Origin: Paraburkholderia xenovorans LB400
GTDB taxonomy: Bacteria > Pseudomonadota > Gammaproteobacteria > Burkholderiales > Burkholderiaceae
Assembly: GCF_000013645.1 (NCBI RefSeq)
Contig: NC_007952.1
Span: 1 to 64,000, forward strand
DNA length: 64,000 nt
Reading direction: 5' to 3'
Shown here: piece after piece, positions 16,579 to 25,281 of the stretch
Position numbering within the stretch: position 1 is the first letter of the stretch
Layout: every line of letters starts with the position of its first letter
The notes under the pieces: model-generated
What the model was told of the DNA's origin: nothing
The model's database searches: none
Seen by the model: only the letters and a program-made list of their open reading frames with translations
Position numbers and translations under genes: made by a program

Positions 16579-18354
16579 TCAATCGCCGCCGTGCGCCAGC
16601 GCAACACGTGCCTTGTCTTCCGGACTATCGGCGATGAAATATTTTTTCGCCCACGACCCGTCCGGCGCCAGCATCAAACGCTCGTGCGTGTCTCCGTTCT
16701 TCTTCTGCCGTATCGCCAACGCGCGCGCCCGATAGTGCTCGTAGAGCCGCAGAAACTCCGCGAGATACATGCCGGCAATGCGGCGGTCGCGAATCTCCAG
16801 CAGGTTCTCGTCGTTGAAATGTTCGGAGTTGTTGCTCATGTTTGCCGAGCCCGTGTAGACAACCGGATTCGCCCCCTCTGCGTCGATCACCAGGAACTTG
16901 TGGTGGATGATGACGGGTGCGTAATCCGGCGCGTGCTCGCCCGGAAAAAGGCGCAGCTCGGGTTCGAAGCCTGCCGGCACAGTCGCGGGTGAAAAATACT
17001 CGGCGTCGATCACATCGCGCTTGTCGCGGCCACGGTGATACAACTCCATGTTGGCGAGGGCCGTCGTCGAGACAGTCTGCCCGTTCTTCTCCGCCTCTTC
17101 CGCCGCTTCAGCCGATTTCGGGCTGATGTGATTGACGAGGCCGAACATCATCAGGCCTTTGTCGCCGGCCGCGAAACAGGCCTCGCGCAGTGGCTCATCG
17201 GTCGGCATGAAGAGGCAGAACACCACGGAGTGCTTCGCTTTGCCGATCGCATCGACGATCGTGTCGATCTGCAAACGCGAGTCTTTCGCTTCCGGCGAAA
17301 AACAGACCCGCACTTGCGCGCTGCCGATCTGGATCGGGTCCGACCAGCCCGGCGTGAGCTTTGCGGTCGCGGCAATGGTCGGATTGCCGGCGAGCGCCTT
17401 CGCACGGTCGCTGTAAAGCGTGGCCAGTTCCGGCGAATCGAACAGATGCAGCACGTTCGCCTGCTCCGTGATGCCCTCGGTGGTGAAATTGGCCGAACCT
17501 GTCAGCACGCGCGCCGGTGACGCCGCGCCATTGCCGTTGTTCACCACGATGAACTTGTCATGCATGATGTGCGTCTTGTCGCGCGGCGCGAAGGTGGCGA
17601 CATCGCCGAGTTCGTCGACGGCAGGCTGATTCGGCGACGGCGCGGGCGGCTTGCCCTTCTGCGACACCTTGTGCGAGTCGTACACGATAGCGAGCGACGC
17701 TTTGCCCTGCTTCTTGCCGAATGCTTCGAACGCAGGTATCGCCCAAAGCGGATCGGTCAGGTGGTACACCGCCGACGCCGCGCGTTGCGCATGATCGAGC
17801 GTGAGCGCGAAGACTTCCTGCAAGTCGTTCGCGAGCCAGGTACGCAGCCGCAATGCCTGTGCCGCCGACGGCACCGCGTGCGGCGCGAGATGCAGCGCGG
17901 CCACCTTGCGCGCGAAAGCCTGTGAGCTGACCACGGCGCGATTGAACCACGAGCCGATGCTCTCCTCCCTATGCGCGGGCAAACTGATTTTGCATTCGCC
18001 CTTTTGCGCGTCGAGCAATTGCGGCGCCTCCGGCTTGCCGATTACCGGATAGACGAGATAGGTAAACGACTTCTCGCGATCCGCTTCGTCGATTCGCGCA
18101 TCCCACCACATGAATTTCTGAATGGGCGCCTCATTCGACGGCGCGTCTTTCTGCGTATCCGGCACTGCGCCTTTAAAAGTCAAGCGATTGGGTAGCCAAC
18201 TGCTGGCTTCGCGTTCCTGCCCATCGGTCGCGAGGAACCCGGGCGTGCGTTTGATGGCGAAACCGAGAAAGTCTTCACGCGTGCCGCCTTCGGGCCAATC
18301 GAAAGCGAGCAGAACGAGGGTCGGGGACAGATAGCTGCGGACGCTGACGTTCAT
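16579..18354 (-). CDS. phospholipase D-like protein with two HKD motifs
   Basis: This is a 591-residue protein of the phospholipase D superfamily. The first motif is HDKFIVVN followed by TGSANFT, where the usual Asp is Asn. The second is complete: HHKFLVID followed by TGSANMSNNSEHFNDEN. The two halves should form one active site that cleaves phosphodiester bonds in lipid or nucleic acid. No signal peptide is seen, so it is probably cytoplasmic. The start at 18354 is preferred over the open frame to 18462 because GGAG lies six bases upstream. The substrate is unknown. Confidence 0.82.
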   Translation of the reverse strand: MNVSVRSYLSPTLVLLAFDWPEGGTREDFLGFAIKRTPGFLATDGQEREASSWLPNRLTFKGAVPDTQKDAPSNEAPIQKFMWWDARIDEADREKSFTYLVYPVIGKPEAPQLLDAQKGECKISLPAHREESIGSWFNRAVVSSQAFARKVAALHLAPHAVPSAAQALRLRTWLANDLQEVFALTLDHAQRAASAVYHLTDPLWAIPAFEAFGKKQGKASLAIVYDSHKVSQKGKPPAPSPNQPAVDELGDVATFAPRDKTHIMHDKFIVVNNGNGAASPARVLTGSANFTTEGITEQANVLHLFDSPELATLYSDRAKALAGNPTIAATAKLTPGWSDPIQIGSAQVRVCFSPEAKDSRLQIDTIVDAIGKAKHSVVFCLFMPTDEPLREACFAAGDKGLMMFGLVNHISPKSAEAAEEAEKNGQTVSTTALANMELYHRGRDKRDVIDAEYFSPATVPAGFEPELRLFPGEHAPDYAPVIIHHKFLVIDAEGANPVVYTGSANMSNNSEHFNDENLLEIRDRRIAGMYLAEFLRLYEHYRARALAIRQKKNGDTHERLMLAPDGSWAKKYFIADSPEDKARVALAHGGD

Positions 18355-18632
18355 CAGTTGCTCCACGGTGTCGGATGGAGCTTTTAGTCTGGACGCGCAG
18401 TTTGTTGGAATGGTGACAAAACACGAATTCAAAAAGACAACGGTTAACGGCGTTTTATTCAAAAACTTGAGAGATAAATTTAATGCGTTAAATGCGTTTC
18501 AGAATTCTGTAGTCATCGCTTAGTAATATGCGTGCGCAATACTCCGCAGCGCTGCAAGTCAGAGCATATTTCGCATAAAACGCGCTGCTCCCCATGAGGG
18601 CTGACGCGAAGGCCAGACCCCGGGGGGTTAAC

Positions 18633-21023
18633 ATGACTATTCGTCATCGCATCACGCTATTGGTTGTTCTGATGTTCGTCGCCTTATCGGCGATCGGCGG
18701 CTACGCTGTCTACCAGACGCGCGGCAGCGCAGGCGAGGTGCGCAAGGTAACGGAAGGCGTCGTGCCCAGCGCGCTTGCCTCCGCCGACCTCGTGTCGCAA
18801 GTCAAGGACGTGCAACTCGCCACGATGACGCTGGTCTACGCGCCCGACGCCAACATGGTCGCTCAGGCGCAGGACGAACTGAACAAGAAGCGAGCTTCAC
18901 TGCAACAGGCGCTGGCGTTGCAGGACAAAGATGCCGCGAGCCACGCACAGAAGGGGCTCGTTTCGCAGGCCAACGACAGTCTCCAGAACTATTTCTCCGC
19001 GATTGCCGAGACGGCCAAAATGAAAGCCGAGGGCAAGAACGAACTCGCGCAGGCCTATCTGTTCGCCAACGTCGCGCAGTATCGCGACGAACTCGAAGGG
19101 ATCGTCGAGACCTTGCGCGTCGAGAAGAATCGCGAGAAAGACGAGGCGATTACCACGCTGAACGCCACACTCGCCACGACGACCACGGCGATCGCCGCCG
19201 TCACGGGTATCGCGATCATTCTGCTGACTTTCATCGGCGCGCTGCTTTACCGTCAGATCACGCGTCCGCTCAGCCGCATGCAGGCCATGATGAGCGAAAT
19301 CGCGTCGAGCCAGGATTTCACGCGGCGCGTGCCGGTCGGCCGGCTGGATGAGATCGGTCATTCGATCGTCGCCTTCAACGGCATGATCGAGAAGATTCAG
19401 GAAAGCTCGGCGCAACTCAAGCAGAAAACCGCGGACATTCAGGCGATGTTGCAGAACATGCAGCAGGGCATTCTGACGGTGATCGACGGCGCTGTGATCC
19501 ACGCGGAGTACTCGGCCTATCTGGAAGACATCTTCGAAACGAAGGATATTGCCGGACGCGGTTTGATGGATCTGGTGTTCGCGGACACGGACATCGGTTC
19601 GGACGCGCTCTCGCAAGTCGATGCGGCCGTGCATGCCTGCCTCGGCGAAGACTGCATCAACTTCGCGTTCAATCAGCATCTGCTGGTTGGCGAGATTTCC
19701 AAACGCATGCCCGACGGCCGCGTGAAGATTCTCGACCTGAGCTGGTCGGCGATTACCGACGAAAACGACGTGATCGTGCGCCTGATGCTCTGCGTGCGCG
19801 ACGTTACCGAACTGCGCAAGCTCGCGGCGGAGGCCAGCGAACAGCGCCGCCGTCTGGACATGATCGGCGAAATTCTCGCGGTGAGTGAAGAGAAGTTCCA
19901 TCACTTCATCGAGAGTTCGGCCGGTTTTATCAGCGAGAACGAGCGGATCATTCGCAAGCACTCGGCGGCGGATCACGCGGCGATTGCCGAGTTGTTCCGC
20001 AACATGCACACCATCAAGGGCAATGCGCGCACCTACAACCTGCAGCATCTGACCAACGTCGTACACGAAACCGAACAGAGCTATCACGAGCTGCGCCAAC
20101 CGGACGCGGGCCGTTCGTGGGATCAGGAGCATCTGATGCGCGAACTGACGCGCGTGCGCGAGGCTATCGAGAGCTACGCGAAGATCAACGAACAGAGCCT
20201 TGGCCGCAAGAGCAAAGGCCAGGCCAACGAGGCCGGCAACTCGGGCCACTACGTGATGGTTGCGAGGGAGCATATCCAGCACACGCTGAGCATGCTGGAG
20301 CAGACCAACGCGGGCGAGCTGCAGGAACTTCAGTCCATGCGCGATGCGCTGCGCCGCACGCTGCGGGCACTGGGCAGCGAAAGCGTGCGCGACGCGCTAT
20401 CCGGCGTGCTGGATTCGCTGCCTTCGCTCGCGAGCGAGCTGGGCAAGCCCGCGCCGAGCGTGCGTATCGAGGACAACGGCTACCGTCTGCGTGGCGAGGC
20501 GGGCGGCACGCTGAACAACGTGTTCATGCATCTGCTGCGCAATTCGATGGACCACGGCATCGAAACCGCCGAGACACGCAGCGCGCACGGCAAGGCGCCC
20601 GCCGGCTCGATCCGTATCGAAGTCGGCCTGGATAGCGGCGCGTTGCAGATCACCCTCAGCGACGACGGCCGCGGCCTCGCGCTCGAACGCATTCGCGGTA
20701 TCGCAATGGAGCGCGGCTGGATTGGCCCTGACGACACGCTGAGCGACGAAGCGATCGCCGATTTCATTTTCCGGCCGGGCTTCTCGACCGCGGAGACGGT
20801 GACGGAGTTGTCGGGGCGCGGCGTCGGTATGGACGCGGTGCGCGATTTTCTCAAGCGTGCGAACGGCAGCATCGAACTGCGCTTTACCGACGATCAGAAG
20901 GGCGCGGCGTACCGTCAGTTCCAGACGATCGTCTGCCTGCCGGATAGCATCGCTGTCGATACGCTCGGCGTAGAAGCGCGCGGCGAAGCCGGCGCACTGC
21001 AACTCGACGCGATGGCGGACTGA
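18633..21023 (+). CDS. membrane CheA-like histidine kinase with HAMP, PAS-like and Hpt domains, no CheW domain
   Basis: This is a 796-residue protein. In order it has TM1 near the start, a periplasmic four-helix-type region, TM2 at about 178-207, HAMP at about 207-262, a PAS-like region at about 265-395, an Hpt domain with phospho-acceptor His459 in MHTIKGNARTYN, and a helical linker. It ends in a CheA-type ATPase domain (LLRNSMDHGIE near 634, DDGRGL near 678, GRGVGMDAV near 727). After this only about 60 residues follow and there is no CheW-like domain. The start is the ATG at 18633 behind GGGGGG. It leads four further signalling genes. It probably phosphorylates the CheY at 23372. Confidence 0.88.
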   Translation: MTIRHRITLLVVLMFVALSAIGGYAVYQTRGSAGEVRKVTEGVVPSALASADLVSQVKDVQLATMTLVYAPDANMVAQAQDELNKKRASLQQALALQDKDAASHAQKGLVSQANDSLQNYFSAIAETAKMKAEGKNELAQAYLFANVAQYRDELEGIVETLRVEKNREKDEAITTLNATLATTTTAIAAVTGIAIILLTFIGALLYRQITRPLSRMQAMMSEIASSQDFTRRVPVGRLDEIGHSIVAFNGMIEKIQESSAQLKQKTADIQAMLQNMQQGILTVIDGAVIHAEYSAYLEDIFETKDIAGRGLMDLVFADTDIGSDALSQVDAAVHACLGEDCINFAFNQHLLVGEISKRMPDGRVKILDLSWSAITDENDVIVRLMLCVRDVTELRKLAAEASEQRRRLDMIGEILAVSEEKFHHFIESSAGFISENERIIRKHSAADHAAIAELFRNMHTIKGNARTYNLQHLTNVVHETEQSYHELRQPDAGRSWDQEHLMRELTRVREAIESYAKINEQSLGRKSKGQANEAGNSGHYVMVAREHIQHTLSMLEQTNAGELQELQSMRDALRRTLRALGSESVRDALSGVLDSLPSLASELGKPAPSVRIEDNGYRLRGEAGGTLNNVFMHLLRNSMDHGIETAETRSAHGKAPAGSIRIEVGLDSGALQITLSDDGRGLALERIRGIAMERGWIGPDDTLSDEAIADFIFRPGFSTAETVTELSGRGVGMDAVRDFLKRANGSIELRFTDDQKGAAYRQFQTIVCLPDSIAVDTLGVEARGEAGALQLDAMAD

Positions 21024-21068
21024 GCGCCGCCTCGGCGTACGTCGCGTCGGCATTCGAAGGAAACGGTT

Positions 21069-21803
21069 GTGATTCAACAGTATGTATTGGCGGCGGCAGC
21101 AGGCAGCGCGGTCACCGCGCTGCTGGCATTTGCCGCGCACAAGCTGCACAGTGCAAAGCTGACGGCGCGGCTGCATGCCGAAGCGCAAGCGCGAATCGAC
21201 ACACTCGAGGCCGCACAGGCCGGACATGGCGCAGCGATTGGCGAGCGCGAGCGGGCGGAGCAGGAACTGCAAGCGCTGACCACGCAGTTGCGCGACGAAC
21301 TCGCGCTCCAGACGGCAAACGCCGAAGAACTGCGCGCCGCGCTGAAAGCGGCCACCGAGGACAAAGACCAACTGGCACATCAGGCCCAGAAGATCGCCGG
21401 CGAGGCCGAGCGTCTGAAGAGTCTCGGCGCGACGTTCGAGCGCTGGCACGAACAGATGATTTCGCTCATGACGCAAAACAACGACATGCACGCGAAGAAT
21501 CAGGAACTGTCGTCGATTGTGCGGCATGTGGTGATCGTGTCGCTGAACGCGTCGATCGAAGCCGCGCGGGCGGGTCCGGCCGGCCGCGGCTTCGCGGTGG
21601 TGGCGAGCGAAGTGCGCGCACTTGCCGCGCGGTCCGAAGAGTTGTCGAAGAGCTATCGCGACAGCCTGCACCGCAACGACCTGACCACGACTTCCACGTT
21701 TCAGGACATTCAGGCGGGCGGCAAGATGATCGCGGCGTCGCTCGCCAGCGTCGAGTCGCTTGCCAATCAGTTTCATTCGAAGCTGCACGAGGTGGCGGTG
21801 TGA
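21069..21803 (+). CDS. shortened methyl-accepting chemotaxis-like protein
   Basis: This is a 244-residue protein with one N-terminal membrane segment, a long coiled coil at about 30-130, and the tip of an MCP signalling hairpin (VSLNASIEAARAGPAGRGFAVVASEVRALAARSEE at about 155-195). The methylation helices and the full four-helix bundle of a normal receptor (about 500 residues) are missing, and there is no periplasmic sensor. It starts with GTG at 21069. The stop overlaps the next start (GTGA), so coupling to the CheX-like gene is likely. It may act as a membrane scaffold for the kinase before it. Confidence 0.8.
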   Translation: MIQQYVLAAAAGSAVTALLAFAAHKLHSAKLTARLHAEAQARIDTLEAAQAGHGAAIGERERAEQELQALTTQLRDELALQTANAEELRAALKAATEDKDQLAHQAQKIAGEAERLKSLGATFERWHEQMISLMTQNNDMHAKNQELSSIVRHVVIVSLNASIEAARAGPAGRGFAVVASEVRALAARSEELSKSYRDSLHRNDLTTTSTFQDIQAGGKMIAASLASVESLANQFHSKLHEVAV

Positions 21804-22342
21804 TCTCGGCCCACGCCAAGGACAGCTTCGACCGTATTTTCCGCAAGGCCGCCCAAGCGCGTTTGCCGCTGGATGCCGGCGATCTGTGCGAGATCGCGCC
21901 GATTGCCGACGCCGGCATTGGCGTATCCAGAGACACGCAAGTGGTCGTGCTGACCATTTCGTCGATCGTGTTCAGACTGCTGCTGATTCTCCATTTCGAC
22001 GAAGACGGGAGCACGCGCGCTTACTACCTCAAAGACGCCGCCGACGAGCGGCCGTTCCAGGAAGTCTTTCTGGAAATCTGCAACCTGTGTTGCGGCGCGA
22101 TGAATCAGGAGTTGTTGCGCTACTTTCCGGACCTCGGCATGTCGACGCCTTATGTGCTGAACGCGCGTTGCCTGCCGCATCTGCATGAATTGAAGCCGGG
22201 TTTGCTGTCGTCGTATTCGGTCACGCTGAACGGCACTGTGCGGCTTGCCGCGACCGTATGCGTATGCGCCGATGCGCCGCTCGACTTCGTCGCCGACACG
22301 AGCGCGCTCGAAGAAACCGGCGGCGAGCTGGAATTATTTTGA
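21800..22342 (+). CDS. CheX/CheC-like phosphatase-type protein 1
   Basis: This is a 180-residue protein. The segment EICNLCCGAMNQEL (Glu92, Asn95) matches the E-x2-N pattern of CheX/CheC/FliY phosphatases that dephosphorylate CheY. Later strands and ELELF at the C-terminus resemble those of the next gene. The start is a GTG overlapping the previous stop. CheX function is inferred from this motif and from the nearby cheY-like gene. Confidence 0.68.
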   Translation: MISAHAKDSFDRIFRKAAQARLPLDAGDLCEIAPIADAGIGVSRDTQVVVLTISSIVFRLLLILHFDEDGSTRAYYLKDAADERPFQEVFLEICNLCCGAMNQELLRYFPDLGMSTPYVLNARCLPHLHELKPGLLSSYSVTLNGTVRLAATVCVCADAPLDFVADTSALEETGGELELF

Positions 22343-22379
22343 TTGGGCAGGCCATTGCCGCCGTGAGCAGGAACGCGAG

Positions 22380-23351
22380 ATGAACATGAACAAACCGGTC
22401 AGCAAGGTGCTGGTGCTGGATGATTGCCCGGCTCACAAAGAAGCGCTGAAGCGCTTTTGCGACGAGAACAACCTGGTCGGCGTGAAAGTCGGCAAGAACC
22501 GCCTGCAGTCGGTCCTGCGCTCGAATATCGATCTGGGCGCGGTGTTGTTCGCCGAGCGTTACGGCGGCTCGCCGGAAGCCAGCGCCGAGATCGCGATCAG
22601 GATCAACGCGGTGCGCCCCGAGTTGCCGATCATCATGCGCCGGGACAACGACCCCGGCATGGACGACTTGCCGGAGGGCTTGCAACGCGTGGTGTGCGCC
22701 GCGTATGTCGCGCACGATATGGCGCCGCTGCGTCAGGTGATCGACGAGTACATCTTCAGCCTGGATTATCCGAACGCGCTGGTGCGCGGTATCGCCGACA
22801 TGACACAAGCCATTCTCGGCGACGTGTTCAAGGATCTGACCATTACGTGCGACACGCCGCATATCGTGCGCGACCGCATTATCTTCGGCGAGGTGTTCAG
22901 TCTGATTCCGCTGGAAAGCGCGTGGTGCCGCGGCTACATGATGATGCAGGCCGAAGAGACGCCGATCCTCGACCTGCTCGATCGTCACCAGATGATCGAT
23001 AACACGCAGCGCGGCGAGGCGGATTTCCGCGATCTCAACAGCGTGCTCGGCGAAGTGACGAATCTGATCTGGGGTTCCTTCCGGAACCGCTACGTAGGCG
23101 ATGCGGATGCCTGGGCACGCAGCCAGGTCCAGGTGCCGCTGCTGGTGAATCACAAGCACAAGTACATCTCGTTCGGCAGCGGCAATCCGCAATTGTGCTT
23201 CACGTACTGGCTGAAAGACCCGAAGTCGAACCGGGCGGTCAAGTTGCATCAACGTTTTGTGTTCAGCCTGAGCTGGTCGCCGGAGGACTTCACGGAAGTC
23301 GCGGACGACGTCGGCGCAATGGTCGAGGCAGGCGAACTGGATCTGTTCTGA
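22380..23351 (+). CDS. pseudo-receiver fused to CheX-like domain
   Basis: This is a 323-residue protein. Residues about 8-125 look like a response-regulator receiver (KVLVLDDCPAHKEALKRFC), but the phospho-acceptor position reads VLFAERYGG, with no Asp. Residues about 140-323 form a CheX-like domain with GEVTNLIWGSF (Glu225, Asn228), and the protein ends in ELDLF. The start at 22380 is supported by AGGAACGCGAG upstream. An in-frame extension to 22245 overlaps the previous gene and is rejected. It probably acts on, or is scaffolded with, the CheY that follows. Confidence 0.72.
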   Translation: MNMNKPVSKVLVLDDCPAHKEALKRFCDENNLVGVKVGKNRLQSVLRSNIDLGAVLFAERYGGSPEASAEIAIRINAVRPELPIIMRRDNDPGMDDLPEGLQRVVCAAYVAHDMAPLRQVIDEYIFSLDYPNALVRGIADMTQAILGDVFKDLTITCDTPHIVRDRIIFGEVFSLIPLESAWCRGYMMMQAEETPILDLLDRHQMIDNTQRGEADFRDLNSVLGEVTNLIWGSFRNRYVGDADAWARSQVQVPLLVNHKHKYISFGSGNPQLCFTYWLKDPKSNRAVKLHQRFVFSLSWSPEDFTEVADDVGAMVEAGELDLF

Positions 23352-23371
23352 GTGTGGTCATAGGAAAAAAC

Positions 23372-23737
23372 ATGTCGAAAATTCTGGTGGTGGATGATTC
23401 GAGCACGGTGCGCGACGAAGTGGCCGGCTTTCTCAAGAAAAACGGTCTGGACGTCGACACGGCGGTGGACGGCAAGGACGGCCTCGCCAAGCTGAAGGCC
23501 AGCCCCGGTATCAAGCTGGTGATCAGCGACGTCAACATGCCGAATATGGACGGCCTGACGATGGTCGAGAAGATTCGCGGCGAGCTCGCGAACAAGACCG
23601 TCAACGTCATCATGCTGACGACCGAGAGCAGCCCGGCGATGAAGGAGCGCGGCAAGGCGGCCGGCGTCAAGGGATGGATCGTCAAGCCGTTCAAGGGCGA
23701 CGCAGTGCTGGAAACGTTTCGCAAACTGGCGGGCTAG
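23372..23737 (+). CDS. CheY-like single-domain response regulator
   Basis: This is a 121-residue receiver with all key residues: acidic pair in LVVDDSSTVRDEV, Asp53 in VISDVNMPNMDG, Thr in MLTTES and Lys in VKPFKG. There is no output domain. It ends the five-gene cluster and is the likely phosphate sink of the Hpt kinase at 18633, with CheX-like proteins as phosphatases. The ATG at 23372 is preceded by TAGGAAAAAA. Whether it acts on the flagellar motor or elsewhere cannot be told. Confidence 0.9.
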   Translation: MSKILVVDDSSTVRDEVAGFLKKNGLDVDTAVDGKDGLAKLKASPGIKLVISDVNMPNMDGLTMVEKIRGELANKTVNVIMLTTESSPAMKERGKAAGVKGWIVKPFKGDAVLETFRKLAG

Positions 23738-23762
23738 ACGCTGGCGCGCGGTGGCCGCACGC

Positions 23763-24234
23763 AAAGGTGAGCGTTTTCGGGAGCCGCGTGCGCGTGTGGC
23801 TTTTGACTCTGTTCCGCAGTCACTGCGACGGCCGAAACACGCTATATAGGCGGATAAACCGGCCGGCCTGGCGATCGAGGCGATACCCTTGGATCGGTTC
23901 GCCTGCTCAACGGTGAGAATATTCGGGACCTTCCGGGTATCCATGTGACGACGGCCGGAAACGATCACAACACTTATCCCACGCGCGAATCGCGGCTCTC
24001 ATCGCCGGTAACCGTCCGCACGCGTACGGCCGCATACCTGGGTATGCAAATTACTCTGCCGCATTTAAAGGTGAGGGTTTGCGGGAGTGGCCTGTTCTGG
24101 AGCATTCGCGCCACGCCCAGCATGCCCTTGCGGCCTGCCCCCAAGCTCGAAAGGTGAGCGTTTTCGGGAGCGCCTCGACGCACACCTTACGCCTGATCCC
24201 GGGCGCTCCGTGCCAAAGGTGAGCGTTTTCGGGA
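23763..24234 (-). repeat. five iteron-like repeats in reverse orientation
   Basis: Copies lie at 23763-23782, 23910-23928, 24067-24086, 24150-24169 and 24215-24234. Three are identical (AAAGGTGAGCGTTTTCGGGA). They occupy the non-coding region between the cheY-like gene and the response regulator at 24457. Short open frames here are made of repeat sequence and are not called. Positions 24235-24456 show nothing more that I recognise. Confidence 0.88.
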
Positions 24235-24456
24235 GCACGCGGACAACGCGTACGGTGCGCCACACGCGCCGCCGCGTATCACGTTCCGCGTTGAAAGAGT
24301 TGGGAAGAAACTGGCAACCTTGGGGGCTGTTCCGCGTTTTGAGAATACCCGCATGCAGAGAAGATTGGCGACGCGGACGACAGCGGGCGCGGATTGACTA
24401 TATCCGCACGCCAGGTGCCTGTCTCTGAAAAACGATCGTCTCCTGGAATCAGTTGG

Positions 24457-25203
24457 ATGAGTCAGCATATTCTCTTCGTGGGCGCCGATGCCGGCTTGAC
24501 TGCGGTGGTGGGCGAATCATTGCGCGGGCAGGGCTGCGGCGTGTCTGCACGTCCGCCTGGCGCCGGGCTCAAGCACGTGGTCGAGATGGAACGGCCTTCA
24601 CTGCTGGTACTCGACATCTCGGCGCCGCATGGCGATGGCCTCGCCGTGTTGCGCGACTTGCGCATGGGCGGCAACGACGTACCCGTGATTCTGCTGTCGG
24701 CAAGCAGCAAGGCGATTGATCGCGTGATCGGTCTCGAACTCGGTGCCGATGACTTCATGAGCAAGCCCGCCGACCCCGCCGAACTGCTCGCCCGCATTCG
24801 CGTGTTGCTACGCCGCCGCGGTGCGGTCGCGCCAGGCGCTCCCGAAACCCGGCCGCCTTATCGCTTCGGCCGCTGCGAACTGAACTTCTCCGCTCGCGAA
24901 TTGCGCCGCGACAACGAGCACTTCGCTTTGCGCAGTTCCGAGTTTGCGTTGCTGAAGATCTTCGTCAATCACGCGATGACCGTGCTCACGCGTATGCAAC
25001 TCAACGAGAAATTGCGTGGCAACAGCGTGTTGCATCAGGGGCGCAGCCTCGACGTGTCGATCTGGCGGCTGCGTCGTCTGATCGAGATCGATCCTTCGGA
25101 GCCGCGCTACGTGCAGACTGTGTGGGGACGCGGCTATGTGTTCGTGCCGCACGGCGAACTCGGCGCGGCCGAGCGCGCCGCAATGGTCGCGCCCGGCATC
25201 TGA
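24457..25203 (+). CDS. OmpR-family response regulator, orphan
   Basis: This 248-residue protein has a receiver domain at about 1-120 (phospho-acceptor Asp in LLVLDISAPHGDG, Lys in MSKPADP). An OmpR/PhoB winged helix at about 140-240 reads LRSSEFALLKIFVNH and SLDVSIWRLRRLIE, then VWGRGYVFVP. The ATG at 24457 is chosen because the receiver begins there. No histidine kinase gene is adjacent, unless the 18.6 kb kinase serves it. A repeat copy lies 20 bases after the stop. Confidence 0.9.
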   Translation: MSQHILFVGADAGLTAVVGESLRGQGCGVSARPPGAGLKHVVEMERPSLLVLDISAPHGDGLAVLRDLRMGGNDVPVILLSASSKAIDRVIGLELGADDFMSKPADPAELLARIRVLLRRRGAVAPGAPETRPPYRFGRCELNFSARELRRDNEHFALRSSEFALLKIFVNHAMTVLTRMQLNEKLRGNSVLHQGRSLDVSIWRLRRLIEIDPSEPRYVQTVWGRGYVFVPHGELGAAERAAMVAPGI

Positions 25204-25222
25204 ATTAGCGGCGAGTCAGGGC

Positions 25223-25242
25223 AAAGGTGAGAGTTTTCGGGA
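25223..25242 (-). repeat. single iteron-like repeat
   Basis: AAAGGTGAGAGTTTTCGGGA lies between the convergent response regulator and SDR genes. It is a close match to the origin repeat in reverse orientation. Confidence 0.85.
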
Positions 25243-25281
25243 GCGCCAGATGCGCTCCGATATTGCTGATTTTTCTGCTCG

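Noticed and set aside
18897..23252. Long minus-strand frames opposite the chemosensory genes (up to 463 codons)
   Set aside because: They are antisense shadows of well-supported plus-strand genes with strong domain motifs.
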